From Carposina sasakii (taxonomy: Eukaryota; Arthropoda; Insecta; Lepidoptera; Carposinidae): a stretch of 64,000 nt of DNA. The stretch's first letter is position 1; every line of letters begins with the position of its first letter. The DNA is taken from the NCBI GenBank assembly GCA_014607495.2, contig CP053170.1, forward strand, positions 4,402,001-4,466,000. Direction: 5' to 3'. Made by a program: the position numbers and the translations under genes. This document shows positions 9,571 to 24,500 of the stretch, in pieces. Below the pieces are notes generated by a model. That model saw only the letters and a program-made list of their open reading frames with translations. It did no database searches and was not told the origin of the DNA.

Positions 9571-12500
9571 GTAAGCGATGGTTAATATAGCAACTAGCGT
9601 CTTATATAGCAAGTTTATGCCAAAAAAAATGCTGGAATTTTTTTTTTTTTTGTTTTTTTTTTTTTAATTACTTGATCGGGCGAAATTTATAGTGTCTAGT
9701 GTTTATGTTGTACTTTTTTATAGACAGATATTAACTATTTTTCGTGAAAAAATCTTGTTACACGCGTCTATGTGCATTTATGCAGAAAAACGCAGTCTAT
9801 TTACTCAACTTTGGACCCTAAATATTTTGGAAACCAGACACTTCCCAGGTATGCTTCCATGGAGAAATATGATCGTGATGACGAGGAGATTCCGTAGTTT
9901 TCGGGAACGTTGACGACCAAAAATCATCCTGTATACATATAAGTAGTCGTACATACATACATATAGTCAGAATTAACAAGCTCATGAATCGTCAGGCACG
10001 ATGGCGGTCAAATGTTTGCCTAGCTAATTGAAAAAAAAAATGTACAAGGAAATAATGACGCACATAGTCACATTGTCATTAATTCATTATCTCCCAAAGA
10101 GGTTGGGCAGAAGTGTGCAAATTGCACACCCACTTTTCGCCCTTTAAGATAAATTACATTTATTTAGCTAGATTGTTGTATTTGTGCTAGGCTAATTTGT
10201 GAATAGTGGGTGTGTATTTTATTTGCCTACCTTACTTACCTTAAACTACCGCCCAATCTCCTTGGGGGATAATGATAATGGGCGTGACTATGTATGTCAT
10301 TACTTGTTTGTACATTCATGAGCTTGTGAATTCATTGGATTCAATTATTGATACGACATTTTGACTAGTGAAAACAAGAATGTGTCAAAAATGACAGTTT
10401 TGTCAATGCCAGTCATTTGTTGCTTCAATAAATTATATGCAACAGCTATCGAATCTCTGTGGACGTATCAGCGCCTCTATGGGCGTATCCGCAGAGCTAT
10501 TACCTAATTTGCAGTAGCAAAGCCGAAGCTATGCGACTGCGACAAATTGTGAGTGTGTGTGTGCGCGGGACGACGTCCTCTATCACACTCACAATATAGT
10601 CGATTCTGACTGTCACACCACATTCAGTGCCGGTGACTACGTATTTGCGTCTTTTAGGCTTTCTAGGGGTGCCGCTGACGCTTATTTGCGTCCTGGCACT
10701 AGGCGTTGACCTTATGTCGGCACCCTTAGAAAATCTGCCGGCAGCGAACCTAAACTTAAAATTATTATTAGTCCTACCTGTTCCTTTCTGTCTCAACCAT
10801 TTATGTTAGGAATAGAGAGGGACAGACTTGTCTAATTTTAGGTTTACCTACGTTTAAGTGTGACGGTCAGAATCGACATAACTCCCGCTGTCGAATTGCT
10901 TCAGCTTTGCTGCCGGGTACCTATAGGCAAGTTACGTAATAACCCTCCCGTGGCCCTTGCAGGTGGAGCCTTGGAACTCGGTGCGCGTGACGCTATCGGT
11001 GCCGCGCGCTGCCGCCGCCCGCCTGCGCGCGTTGGCGGCGGCCGGGGCTCCGCAGCTGCGCGCGCTGGGCATCCTGTCGGTGCAGCTGGACGGGGACCAG
11101 GCGGTGTCGCTGCGGCTGCAGCATGGCACCGAGCTCAGGATTAATACGGAGGCTGATGGTAAGTGGATAAAGGATAAAGGAAATTTAAACATATGGAAGG
11201 GAGTCTTAATAGTTCTTACGTAAGGAGGTTAAAAACTAGCGATTATGTAATAAATGAATGGCGCCAAAGGAGAACGCCATATAATGGTCCGTTTATATCT
11301 ACTGACATTGAGCGTGTCAGACACGTATAGACATTAACCGTACAGACAAAATATTCCGTGACCACGGTGTGTTGGTGTCTGCACGACCGTGTACTAACGA
11401 CAGATATAAATACGTCAATGGACACTGTTTATAAGTATATTATTTTGTCTGACACGCTCAATGTCTGTAGATATAAACGGACCATTATATGGCGTTCTCC
11501 TTTGGCGCCATTCATTTATTACATAATCGCTAATTTTTAACCTCCTTACGTGAGAACTATTAAGACTCCCTTCCATATGTTTAAAAAAAAGGACATGATC
11601 TCCCCCCCTAAATCGTCTTACGTAATAAATGTATGGCGCCTTTTGACTTTCACAGATTGGATCGAAATAAAGTTACGTTATACCTAATTTTATTTAGAAG
11701 TAGAATGAATTCGAAAGATGAGAATTTTTAATTAGGCTCATTTTTGTGTTTTACTATCCTCAATAGTTCCTACTCATAAAAAGTTTGCACGATAACAATA
11801 TGAAGAAGGAGATTTCGCAAACACAAAACTAAACTTTTTAGAAGGATAACATCAACATAAGCATTTCAGAGAAAATTTATGTAGTATTGGCTAAATAACA
11901 AATTCGTGGGCTGAATGAAGTTGCGTCGAGAGAAGTATTCAATATCGATAAAAATATGGTACAAGATTTAAAAAAATAACATAAAAATAGTAACGAAAAT
12001 ATAAAAATTCAAATCAATTCCAACTATATCCTTACTAATAAGTTTGTTTGTTAATTTCCTGGGATAAAAAGTAGCCTATGTGTTATTCTGATATACAGGG
12101 TGATTTTTGGTAGTCAACGTTCCCGAATACTACGGAATCTCCTCATCATCACGATCATTTTTCTCCATGGAAGCATATCTGAGAAGTGTCGCCCGATCAA
12201 GATATTAGAAAAAAAAAAAATTACATGTTTTCCCAGCATTTTTTTTTACATTCATGCGTCTTTCCTTGATTCAATAAAAAAATTCAATTGTGAGACGGAA
12301 TTACCCAATAAGGGTTCCGTAGGCTAGGTACCTTATCTTATCTATTTATGACTAAATTAATTAACTCTATCGAATCAAAAACAACACCTAGCTAAATTAC
12401 CACTATCGTTTTTCACAACAAAAATAATTTTGGGTTTCATATTTTTTGTAGGTATATTTACTTATTCAATTCAATTCATTTATTTGCACAAAATATGGGT

Positions 12501-15500
12501 CCAATATATTATAACATTTGGAAGTTATTGATAGAAGGTCCTTACATATTTTGCTAACAGTCGGCATGCAAATATAGCTATAGTTACTTCTAAGACTATA
12601 CAGGATGTTTTTTTGTGGCCACCTTTAACGAAGGGTACGTACTCTATACATCAAATAAAGTAAGTTTATGCCAAAAAAAATGCTGGGAATTTTTTTTTTT
12701 CAAAAATTTTTTTAATTACTTGATCTGGCGAAATTTATAGTGTCTAGTGTTTATGTTAGTTTTTTTATAGACAGATATTAATTATTTTTCGTGAAAAAAT
12801 CCTGCTACGCGCGTCTATGTGCATTTATGCGGAAAAACGCAGTCTATTTACTCAATTTTGGACCCTAATATTTTGGAAACCAGACACTTCCCAGGTATGC
12901 TTCCATGGAGAAAAATGATCGTGATGATGAGGAGATTCCGTAGTTTTCGGGAACGTTGACGACCAAAAATCACCCTGTATAAAAACATAATTAAAAATAT
13001 AACTAATATAATTAGTATTTAAATGGACATAAATCAAAACAGAATTGCTGAATTAAATGTATTTCAAATAATTTTTAAATTTCTGGCTGACAGAAATTCC
13101 TTGACAGAGTAGAATACATGCTCAATCAGTAACTCTAGCTTCTTTTTAAATAAATTAAAATTTTCAATACAGCACACATCTGCGGGTATTTTATTATAAA
13201 CTTTAGGGGCCATGCCAATCATACTCTTATTATACAGGGTGTTTTTTTCGTTGCCACCCTTAATGAAGGGACGTACTCTATACATCAAATAAAGTAAGTT
13301 TATGCCAAAAAAAATGCTGGGAAACGATGTAAATTTTTTGAACCCTAATATCTTGGGAACCAGACACTTCCCAGGTATGCTTCCATGGAGTAAAATTATC
13401 GAGATGATGAGGAGATTCCGTAGTTTTCGGGGACGTTGACGACCAAAAATCACCCTGTATAGTGCTGTTTTGCATGGCGGCATACATATTTTATGTTTGT
13501 GGCGTTCACCTTCGAGCTTGGGAAATGCATCTATATTATTATTAACATATATTGCCAGCTCAAAAATATACAGACATGGCAATGGCAATATATTAAGTTT
13601 TTTTTGGGGCTTACAACTATCAGTCTGTTTTATGTTCACTATAGCTCTGACACATCTCTTCTAAGATTTAAACATTATCGGTGTTATTACAAAAGATCGC
13701 GTAAAGTTAGACTCGATTTAAATATGACATTTGACAGCCAAATGTATGGCATATCTGCCAAACTTAGGCCATGTTTAGCTTAAAATATGTTTAAATTATT
13801 TTGTTATAACACGGTATATCTCTGTCTGTGGAATTACCCCAAAACAAAACTACTTACCTTAATGTCGAACCAACATACTCGTATGCATTAATGCAGGCTG
13901 ATTTATTGCCAATATGTGACTTCCAAGTCAATATTTAGTACATCACATGGTCAATGGTCTCAATTATAAAATGTCAAGTGTTTTTCGATATTAATTACTA
14001 GGGCTTAATGTCTATCATGTCTGGTTTAGGAAATATGTGTCTTAACGTATAGCTCTGATCACATCTCTTCTAAGATTTAAACATTTTTGTTCATCGAAAC
14101 GTAGAATTATTACAAAAAGAGCGCGTAAAGATTTAGACTCGATTTAATTATGACAGAATTAAAATGTACAATACAGCAGATATGCTCATACTCATTTGGC
14201 TAGGTAAGACTAACTTAGTGGCCATCAGATGATTAACGCTTCAAAACCATCATATACAAGTTCTACTTATTATTATCTTTTGTTCAGCTGCTTAACACGG
14301 TATAGTAAACTCTGTCAATGTGGAATTACCGTCCAAAATACAAGGAAAAACTGCCGCTATCTTAATGTGATCTGCTAACTCTAACATACTCGTATGTTCA
14401 ATGGTAATTCCGGTGCAAGGAATGTGCATGACTCTGCAATCACATCACTCATCTAAAATGAGTTATTACTTGTCTCTACTCTGTAGAAGATGAATCAATA
14501 TGTGACTTCCAGTTTGAATTGCAGTCAATATTTAGTCCCAAAATTTTTGTCAAATCAGTGTCGTTAATGCTCTTATTATTATATTTAATGTCAAGTTTGT
14601 TACACGTCTCATTTCTATTATAAAATGTCATGATTTGTGTTTTGTCGATATTAATTACTAGGTTGTTTGAATTTATCCAGTCCACTATATTTATTATTAA
14701 TGTCATTCTCAAAATTATGCATGTCATTACCCACAAAGAAACTGCGCTATCGTCAGCAAACAGTGATGTCGGATGTGTGGTTATGGAAATATATATAATA
14801 AAGACAATTGGACCCAAAACACTTCCCTGTGGTACACCGTATCGTACTTGTCTGGTTCCAGACATGTATTTGATTTCTGAGTTTTCTTACTCAAACAGAT
14901 TCTAGAAATTACTTAAATAAACTTAAATAAAAAGTTTTTTTTCGGTTTTGAAAATCCTACTAATATTATAAACGCGAAAGTTTATAAGTATGGATGGATG
15001 TTTGTTACTCTTTCACGTAAAAACAGCTGGGACGATTTTAATAATATTTGGTATGTAGTTAGCCGACACCCTGGATTAACACATAGGCTACTTTTTATCC
15101 CGGGAAAATATTTTTATCCCGGATAATTTCGTCATTTTAGTTACATAATTAATATATTTTTAGATTGCTCACAAGCTTAGTTAAAAAGTTGGGGGGGGGG
15201 GAAGCAGTTCATCCTATTTTGGATCTCCTATAGCTTCGTTGTAGATAAAACTAGTAGCCTGAATTTTCTGTAACCAAGCAGCCATTATAAAAGCTCGACA
15301 TATTTCAAATTTCAGTGATTATTTATCAGTGGCAAATAGATAATCAAAATTCTTAAGGTACTTCTAGTTGACATAGAAGAAACTAAAATATTTTTCAATA
15401 TCGTTCCACTTTTCTAAATACGCCAACTACATAAATAAGTTTGCGGTGAGAGTTGGTATTTAATAAGTAGAAGGCACCGAAAAGGAAAAACAGGATACAC

Positions 15501-18500
15501 AAATAGAAATACCCATAAAAAAATAACTCGTAAAAAAACCAAATCTCGCAACTCAGTTCATCGTAAAAAGTAACACCGTAAAAAGTAGTGAGAGTCAAAG
15601 TTCAAATATCTCCCAAGTAACATACAAGTATAATAAAATATAAACTCTTTGCACAGAAAAATCTGTAAAGTTATTGTTTTTAATAAATAAAAAGTCCAAA
15701 AAATAGCTGCGTCTCAGGGCCAAGACACACTGTTGACACCTGACGCGCGATGTGACGACACGCGTGTCATTAGTCAGTACATATAAATCACATACATTTT
15801 ATATCGACGATGAAGTGGCAATACCTCCTAACTAACATTTTTTTAACAAATCGACTTTTTTTAATGCATTATACTTATTATAGTGGACGCCCGCGACTCT
15901 GTCCGCGTGGACTACAGAAAAAACAAAATGTCGAAATTATCCGGGATAAAAAACATTTTCCCGGGATAAAAAGTAGCCTATATGTTAAGTGGGACCTATC
16001 ACAATATATTCCTGAAAACGTTTCATGCATCGAAAGCGTTTCAGCCGTTCCTGAGATTAGTGTGCACAAACGCACAGACAAACCGACAAACAGATAAAAA
16101 TGTCAAAAATCATTGTTTTTGGGTACTATTGTTGATAAAGGTCTCCTATAATATTTTTTCTCATATATCTTCCATGTACAGACAGCGATCCGCTACATTT
16201 TTATAAATAAATATATGTATAGATAGATTGAATTATAAGGATATTAAAAAAGTCGATTTGTTAAAAAAATGCTAGGAGGTATTGTCACTTCATCGTCGAT
16301 ATGGCCCATGACACACTGTTTACACCCCACGCGATCCCTACTCTCCATACATTTTCGGCGTGTTATCGTGTGGCGTGTTAAATGTGTGTCTTGACCCTAA
16401 GAAATTCAGTCATCGCCAATATATCTAAAGCCAACAAATCATCTTTAGACGCAAGCACAAGCGCCGGTCGATCGCAGCCCAATGCGGAGCTCCTGGCCGG
16501 CCTGGGAGGCCTGGGGCGCCTCATTGAACCCGATGCGCCTGAGGCGTCCACTTCGCGAGACAACTTCAAGTCCCCCAACACCGTGTGTCCGATGGACGGG
16601 AAAATACCTGCGGCGATTCCCCCGCCAACGGATCGGGTGGAATTCCCCTTTGGAAGCATGACCCAGGCGAGGGTTATACATCGCAAGGAGAATACGCTTG
16701 GTGAGTGTGGGTTTTGGGGAATGAGATTTTTATATCTTCCGAGTATATTGACCTAGGTGATTAAAAATAAGCAACTTTTAATTTGGATAGGAGTAGTTAC
16801 TGTACTGTTTTGTACTTGAGAACTATTTTGGGTACACCGGCTTTATGTCTCTTTGGCTGAAATAATGACGATGATAGCGGAATCGTATAGGACAGGGTTT
16901 GTTAATAATATATGTTTCAATGTGGCAAATTTTCTAAAGAAATGTTTTTATTTATGACGTCAAGGTCGTATACCACTTCATAATATATCTTAGTGAAGTG
17001 AATTTCGCGATCATTGATGTACCCACGATATTATGTCACCATTCCTAGTAAACCGACTCTAGATCTCAATGTCGAGCCGCATGGGCTATTACCTAATTTG
17101 CAGTAGTAGAGCCGAAGTTTCGCTTTCGCATTGCTATCGTTCTCTTCTGTAAGTTACGTAATCAGGCGGCTGATGACATCAGCTGTTCAGATATCCGCCA
17201 TTTGGGTTTTCGTATATCTGCATGGACAAAAATGTCGAGTGAGGGTTCAGCTAACAATCGCCACCTTCCTCAGGTCTATCAGGCCCATCCTCAAGCATCA
17301 GGCCGGCGTCGGACGCGGCGTTCGCGCGGCCGTCCACCTCTGGCTTCGCGGGGCCGCCGCCGCCGTACCCCGCGCCGCGCTCGCCCGCGCCCGCCGCGCC
17401 GCCCGCAGCGCCGCCCGCCGCGCCGCCCACTGTGGCGATGTCGTCGCCGCTGCTCGTCAACCTGCTGCAGAACGAGGCGCCCGCGCCGCAGCCTCGCCAC
17501 AAGCAGGCGCCGGCCAAGCTGGACCGGCTGGAGGATTCGCAGGTACGTTGTAACAAGTAATAATTCGCATCGCGTAATCGCGTGAATGCGGCGGAATTTT
17601 TCTATGTAATTTTACGCACGTTTCGGTGTGTGGTGCCCGACATGAATTCTATAAAATCTCTATGTTTGTACCCAGGTGGAGCTAGCAGTAGGCAGGCCTC
17701 CTTTCGAGTACCGCCTGCCGCGCGCGCCCGCCCCGCGCCCCGCGCCGCGCCCCGGCTTTGTCCGCCGTCCCTTCGCCCCCGCCTACCGCCCGCAACCGCC
17801 CCTACTAGCGCAGAACGTGTTGCATACACAGCAGAATGCGTTGCACACCCAGCAGAACACATTGCACACCCAGCAGAATGCGTTGCATACCCAGCAGAAT
17901 GCATTACACACCCAGCAGAATATTTTGAACACGCAGAATGCGTTACACACGCAACAGAATGTTTTGAATACGCAGAATGCGTTACATACACAACAGAATG
18001 TTTTGAATTCGCAGCAGAATGCGTCGCATTCGCAACAAAATGCCTTACACTCGCAGAATGCGTTACATTCTCAACAGAACTCTCCGTTGCATTCGCAACA
18101 GAATTCTCCGCTGCAACAGAATGCGATAAATTCGCCGCAAAGTTCCACGATGCATTCGCAGCAGAACTCGATGCAAACGCATCAGAATGCGTTACTGACA
18201 CAGCAGAATGCGTTACTCTCGCAGCAGAATTCCAATGCGTTACATTCACAGAATGCAAACGCATTACATCCCCAGCAGAACGCAAGTGCGTTACATTCTC
18301 AGAATGCGATACACACGCAACAGAATGCGTTGCATTCGCAGCAGAATGCGTTACACACTCAGCAGAATGCGATGCATTCTCAACAGAATGCTGGGTTGCA
18401 TTCGCAGCAGAATTCTACGTTACATACGCAGCAGAATGCGCTGCATACGCAAACTTCGGGACTACACACGCAGCAAAGGTGAGTGTGAATTGTAATATGT

Positions 18501-21500
18501 AACTTAATTTTAACAAGCCTTTTTACATAATAGTTGATTGATGTTAATTAATTTTTTGTTAGCATTTATCTGCGTGTCTAAGGACGCAAAGGTCTCCTAC
18601 AACTCATTCTACTCTTCTCGAGATAATGAGCCTGCAGTTTTTATGATGTGGTCTGCGGTCTGCCCAATGATTTCTTTGTCTTACTTTTTTGTTTTGTAAG
18701 GAAGTTAAGAGTTTAGTTATTGCTTTTTTATTTACTGTAACTTCTGATACTGGTGCGGATTATTGACCAAGATATACAGGGTGTAAAAAGACAACAATGT
18801 TTTTTTAATATGTTTAATATCTTTGTAAGGTTACAATCATTTTCTTCTATGGAACAAACCCTGGGAAACGACAATTAAATTATGTAATAATTTTTTTAAA
18901 ACGAAAAACCGACTTCCTCCCAAAACTCGAACTTACTAAAGTAAAATTTTACTAAAGGGCAAATATATATTGCGTTAAGCCGTGTACGAAGTTTAGGAGG
19001 CATAATATTGCCAGATTTATATGCCAGCAAATGATTAAATAGGCCACATGACAAAAGAGAAAAAGAACTAGGCTTCGAAACTTTACGTCTGACAATATGA
19101 TGATGATGATGATAATCATGACCTCCGACCAATTTCGGTCATGGCGACCACTTCTACTCCTAGATATTACTAAGTTGGCGTTCATGCTGGATCGGAGGCA
19201 CTTGAGGTGGAATCGATCTAGAGTGCGTATGTGGCAACGGTACATGCACCACGCCTCGGAGGAATATAAGAGATTTGGCAGCACAACAGCCATGTACACT
19301 CTTATTTAAGCAACATATAATTACACTCCTTCTTCCGTCGGTACAATATGTAGGTACTCTTCTTTCATTCATCCCTATTATACGTCATCTCGTTATTCTC
19401 ATGTCTACCTCTTCCTCTATAACCATCTTACTTCGGACACGGCTTAACGCAACATACAATTTCACGACACAATTATCTTCATCTTCATAAGCCTATTGCA
19501 GTCCACTACTGGACGTAGGCCTCCCCCTGCCATAGGGGGATTTTGTTACTAAAAAGTTCCACTATCTGTTTTTCGGCAGCTCCATCATCAGACCCTCGTT
19601 TCCTTTATATTATGTGTAGCTGACCAAAATTCTCTATAAAAATCTAAAAACGGACTACTCGTGCCTTTTATATTTGAGGATATCCCTAGATTCCTTACAG
19701 ATTCCATCATCAGATGTTATGTTTTATATGTATGTGATCAAAACGCTCAGTAAAAGTATAAAAACAGACTACATGTGCCTACAATATTCGAGGATTGCCC
19801 TCGATTTCTCCAAGATCCCATCATCAGATCCTGATGTGGTGAATATGGGACCAACCTGGAAGTATACAATGACTAACTATAAAAAAATAATTGAAATCGG
19901 TTCATAAACGACGGAGTTCTGAGGTAACACAAATAAAAAAAAATAAAAAAAAAAACATACAGAAGAATTGATAACTTCTCTTTTTGAAGTCGGTTAAAAA
20001 AACAGTCATTTTATTGCAAGCAATGTATTCGTTTGATGTGCAAAGTACAAATGTACCTACAAAACTAACATTATAACATTTTGACATGGTATCTTTGAAA
20101 AAAAATTTAACCGATTTCAGATGGATATATGTAAAAAAAAAGATAATATTAATGTAACTTTGGACCTCAATATCTTGGAAACCCGTGGTTTCCCAGGGGT
20201 GCTTCCATAGAAAAAAAAATTATTGTGATGTTACAAATAATATAAGGTATTAAAAGAACAAAGTGGTCTTTTTACACCCAGTATATAGGTATACTATTCA
20301 CAAGTTCTAAGTTGTTATTTTTTACACCCAGTATATACTATTCATAAGTTCTAAGTTGTTATTTTCCAAAATATTCACAAAATAACATGTGTATCCCACA
20401 CCATATTTAAGGTCTATTAAAAAGGCCTCTAAATCTTGGCTACGGCCCGTTGGACGGCTCTTAAAGGACCGGGACTCTGTAGTCCCGAGAATTTCGAAAA
20501 ATATATAAGATTTTTAAAGAAAAACGAGTGATGTAAACAAACTGTTTTGGGTGTTGAATTGAATAGCTCTGAATACATCATATTGACCTATATAAACAGT
20601 GAAATACCAAATAAATAATTCATTGGCTTAATATTTAACTTGTTGTGAGCTTGGAAATTTATTATATGAGTACCTTGAATTTAAGGTCAAAATTATAATT
20701 GGTAGCAAAACAATAGCTTTGTATAAGCTTTGTGAAATGTTTGAATTGCTGTATGTATGTATGTTTATTACCATATACTTCTTGTTCTTTCCAACGTTAC
20801 ACAGTGGAGATATAGTTGTGAAATAATAATCAATTTCAATTTTAAAAGGTCTTATAAACACACAACGGTGTAAGTTTAGTCCTAGACAGTATTTAAGCTT
20901 ATAATTATCACGTTTACAAGCGTTAACATGACACTTTAACAAACTTAATGAGCTAGCCAAATAGAATTACTTAAAAACATACTAATTTTAACAAACATTC
21001 TTTTAGGCGAGCGCGCTCCATCTTAGACTGCAACGGTGCTTACCATCAGGCGCGTTGTGGTCAAGCGTAAGCCTATTTAAGATAAAAAAAAAACTTTACA
21101 ATCACTGTACCCTGCGCTTAATCATGTAATCCTTAGTATGAAATTACATTTATTAAAAAGAAAAGATGGTCTTAAACCAATCAGATAATAATGAATTGGC
21201 AGCCTAATATAATATTCAATCGTTATATTATTTAAACTCGCCCAACTAGCTAAGATAAGTACAAACTGCGAACAAAAGAGTGGCAGTAAGCGTATCAATA
21301 GGCACAACAGCTCACACAAGAGTGTGAAATAATAGAGTGAGACCTAACGATAATGTGTACAGAATACTAAAGTACGGACGTGGGCTACGGAGAATTTCGT
21401 ATAAAACCTCATTATTAATACAATATGATACAAAATAGCCTAAATACTGTCTCCGCGTCAACATATACTAGCATGCATAGGTGCTATGACATACGTTTTT

Positions 21501-24500
21501 GTTATTCTTTAAAAAAGACAATGTAAGTTTGTGCTGACTGATGTAAGCCTTATTACGCTGCAATCTTTTTTTTGGCATCTTGGAACGTGACACCGTCACC
21601 GCACTAGACTACGACTGGCGTTAAAACTCCACCTACAGTGAATATTCTTATGTTTCAGTTGACTCTTCCTTTTAAACTTGTATATTGAGTAACCTTCACG
21701 TGCCTCGGAAGTACCTAAAACTTTCGTCCTGCACCTGATTTCTCTCCGGTTGTGTCGACCTTCCGTCCCATTGGACTTTTATTCGCTAACACAACAAACA
21801 CTGTACATTAATCTAAAACAGTGGTTCCCAAAGTGGTCATTAACCTAATTTGTGTGTGGTGTAGGCCTGTAGGGGGTCCACCAGGACCAATTAAATTTTA
21901 AAAGGGGTCTATGAGTAAAAAAAGTTTGGGAACCCCTGATCTAAAAGATTGGCAAAGAATTATTTTTATGTCTGATGTGTCACAATAGCAAATGACTCAG
22001 CATGTGTTACAGACAAGTGACTCTTGACTGAATTACTGTTTCAGACCTTAAGCAATCCACTCTAACCAATCCACCATCATAAATTCCAGGTTCGCCGCGC
22101 CCTTTACGGACGGCTTTCCCGCGCCGCCTCCCTACCGGCAACAGGCCCCAGGGGCCCCGTCGCCGTCGCCCGGGGCCCCCTCGCAGCCGGGGGCCCCCGG
22201 GGGGTCGCGAGCGAGGGCCCCCGCGCCCCGCCCGGTCACGCAGGAAGATCTGCATGCGTTACTACCGCCGACTACCACGGATATGGATCCTAAGACTCAG
22301 TCCAGTGTGCAGGTAAGGAATTGTAGGTTCTATTATCGAACGGTCCTGTGTTGATGCAGCGGACTGATTACGTAACATGCAGTAGTAGGAAAATTGAGAA
22401 TTACGTAATAGCCCTTCACTGGAATACATCAGCTGCATCTCCTTCCAGGCGTGTCGTAGGAGTCGACTAAGCAACTTGGGCCTTCTCTCAGGCGATAAGC
22501 TAGCAATTTTCACTGATAATTTAACCCTACTATGCTAAACTTGACTGTGGGATCTTTATGTACCTGCAGCTCTAGGTACCCCATTGCGGGAACACAGCCG
22601 TGTCTATCACAGGGTGATTTTTGGTCGTCAACGTCCCCGAAAACTACGGAATCTCTTCATCATAGCGATCATTTTTCTCCATGGAAGCATACCTGGGAAG
22701 TGTCTGGTTCCCAAGATATTAGGGTTCAAAGTTGAGTAAATAGACTGCGTTTTTCTGCATAAATGCACATAGACGCGCGTAGCAAGATTTTTTCAAGATA
22801 AAATAATTAATAGCTGGCTATAAAAAAAACTAGCATAAACATAAGGTGGAATGCACTTTCCTACTTACCTCACTTACCTGAGATGACCACGAAAAAATAC
22901 GGTCAAATGTAAGACCTAAGTTCTTGGCCTTATCAGTATAGGGTATCACAACCCCATTATATAATAATTGCGGAATGTTGGATTGATTTAAAATTTTTTG
23001 CTTAAACCTGCTACCAATAACCATAGCCTGAGATTTGTCCGGATTAACAACGAGGCCAAACGACTGTGCCCAGCCATGGATGTTGGTTAAGTCTTTGTTT
23101 ACCATAGACGTGGCCAACTCCAGATCCTCAACATTGAAGTGATAATAAAGCTGTAAGTCGTCTGCATAGAGATGGAAGCAGGACGAAAGAACATCAGTGA
23201 TAGAATTTATAAATATCGAAAATAGGAGAGGCGAAAGAACACCTCCCTGTGGAACGCCTGCAGTAAGCTCGCACCAGTCAGAGTTATCATCTGACGCAAT
23301 TATTATATAATGGGGTTGTGATACCCTATACTGATAAGGCCAAGAACTTAGGTCTTACATTTGACCGTATTTTTTCGTGGTCATCTCAGGTAAGTGAGGT
23401 AAGTAGGAAATGCATTCCACCTTCCATGCACTTAAACGTCTCCAAAATTTGCTACCTTTTAGCACAAAAATCACTTTAGCTCAATCCCTTCTTCTGCCAC
23501 TATTAGACTATGCTGATGTTTGCTATCCTGATGCCAATGAGGAGCTGCTCAATAAACTAGAACGTCTTCAAAATTTGGGTATTCGTTTTATATACGGCTT
23601 ACGCAAGTATGACTATGTAACTCAATTTCGGAAAGAGCTCAAATGGCTCCCAATTCGACTTCGCCGGAATGTTCACATACTAACACTTCTATTTAAAATT
23701 TTATACCATATACCCTGTCCTGTTTATTTGCGTGAGCGATTTGATTATCTGTTCTCAAGAGATCGCCCACTACGATCAGCTACTACTTCTCTTCTTAAAA
23801 CTCCCCGTCATCATTCTGTTGCATATGACTACTCCTACACTGTCTATGCAGTCAAGCTGTGGAACTCACTACCGCACACCATACGTGATTGTCCTACAAT
23901 TGACATCTTTAAGAGACAAGTAAAGGCATACTACCTTTCTCTTCCTTAGTAGGTCTGTCGGTTATTTTATTATTGTAAGATACTTTTATTGTAAGTCTAT
24001 GTAGGTTAGGTTTATTATATGTAGATATGTATTATTATTTAGGTATATTGATATTATGTAGGTTTATGTAAGTATATTTATTTGGTATTGTGTACACATA
24101 CAATCTACCTTTTTCACCCAACTTTCGCTATCTCAAGTGGTTTGCTGGAAGAAATCTCTTATAGGGATAAGCACGCCTTTGTACATTGTCAAAGTAAAAT
24201 GTTTTTCCATATAAAATGTCTGTGTACAATAAAGAATAGAATAGAATAAACACTGGAAACTATAAATTTTGCCTAATCAAGAAATTGAAAAAAAAAACAT
24301 AAAAAATTACCAACATCTTTTCCCAGATTTTTTTTTTTGGCATAAACTTACTTTATTAGATGTATAGAGAACGTACCCTTCGTTAAGGGTCGCAACGAAA
24401 AAACATCCTGTATGTAATGTTTTATCAAATACTAGCTATCGCGACATCGCCCGCTAAATAGGCCGTAATAATACGGAGCGCCAAAAATAATAACGCTAAT

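Larger units (their letters stand above)
18479..22089 (+). other. NCOA6: NCOA6 intron 5
   Basis: A 3.6-kb intron. It contains a TACAGGGTGTAAAAAGAC-type element end (18773-18905) and an inverted relative (about 20090-20340), a LINE piece (18950-19300), three diverged direct repeats of about 115 bp (19560-19850) with CATCATCAGA words, a reversed dispersed repeat (20994-21090) and a hAT MITE (21819-21938). Confidence 0.5.

Noticed and set aside
15810..16097. 95-codon plus-strand frame
   Set aside because: It runs through a foldback arm and a dispersed repeat found at several other sites; no protein features.
17812..18478. CRISPR-like regular spacing
   Set aside because: Units are adjacent, coding and in frame, with no unique spacers; this is a protein minisatellite.
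17582..18502. A 306-codon open frame and a 227-codon antisense frame over the Q/N-rich exon
   Set aside because: The 21-bp repeat keeps several frames open. Splice phase and match to NCOA6 select the QNALHTQ frame.
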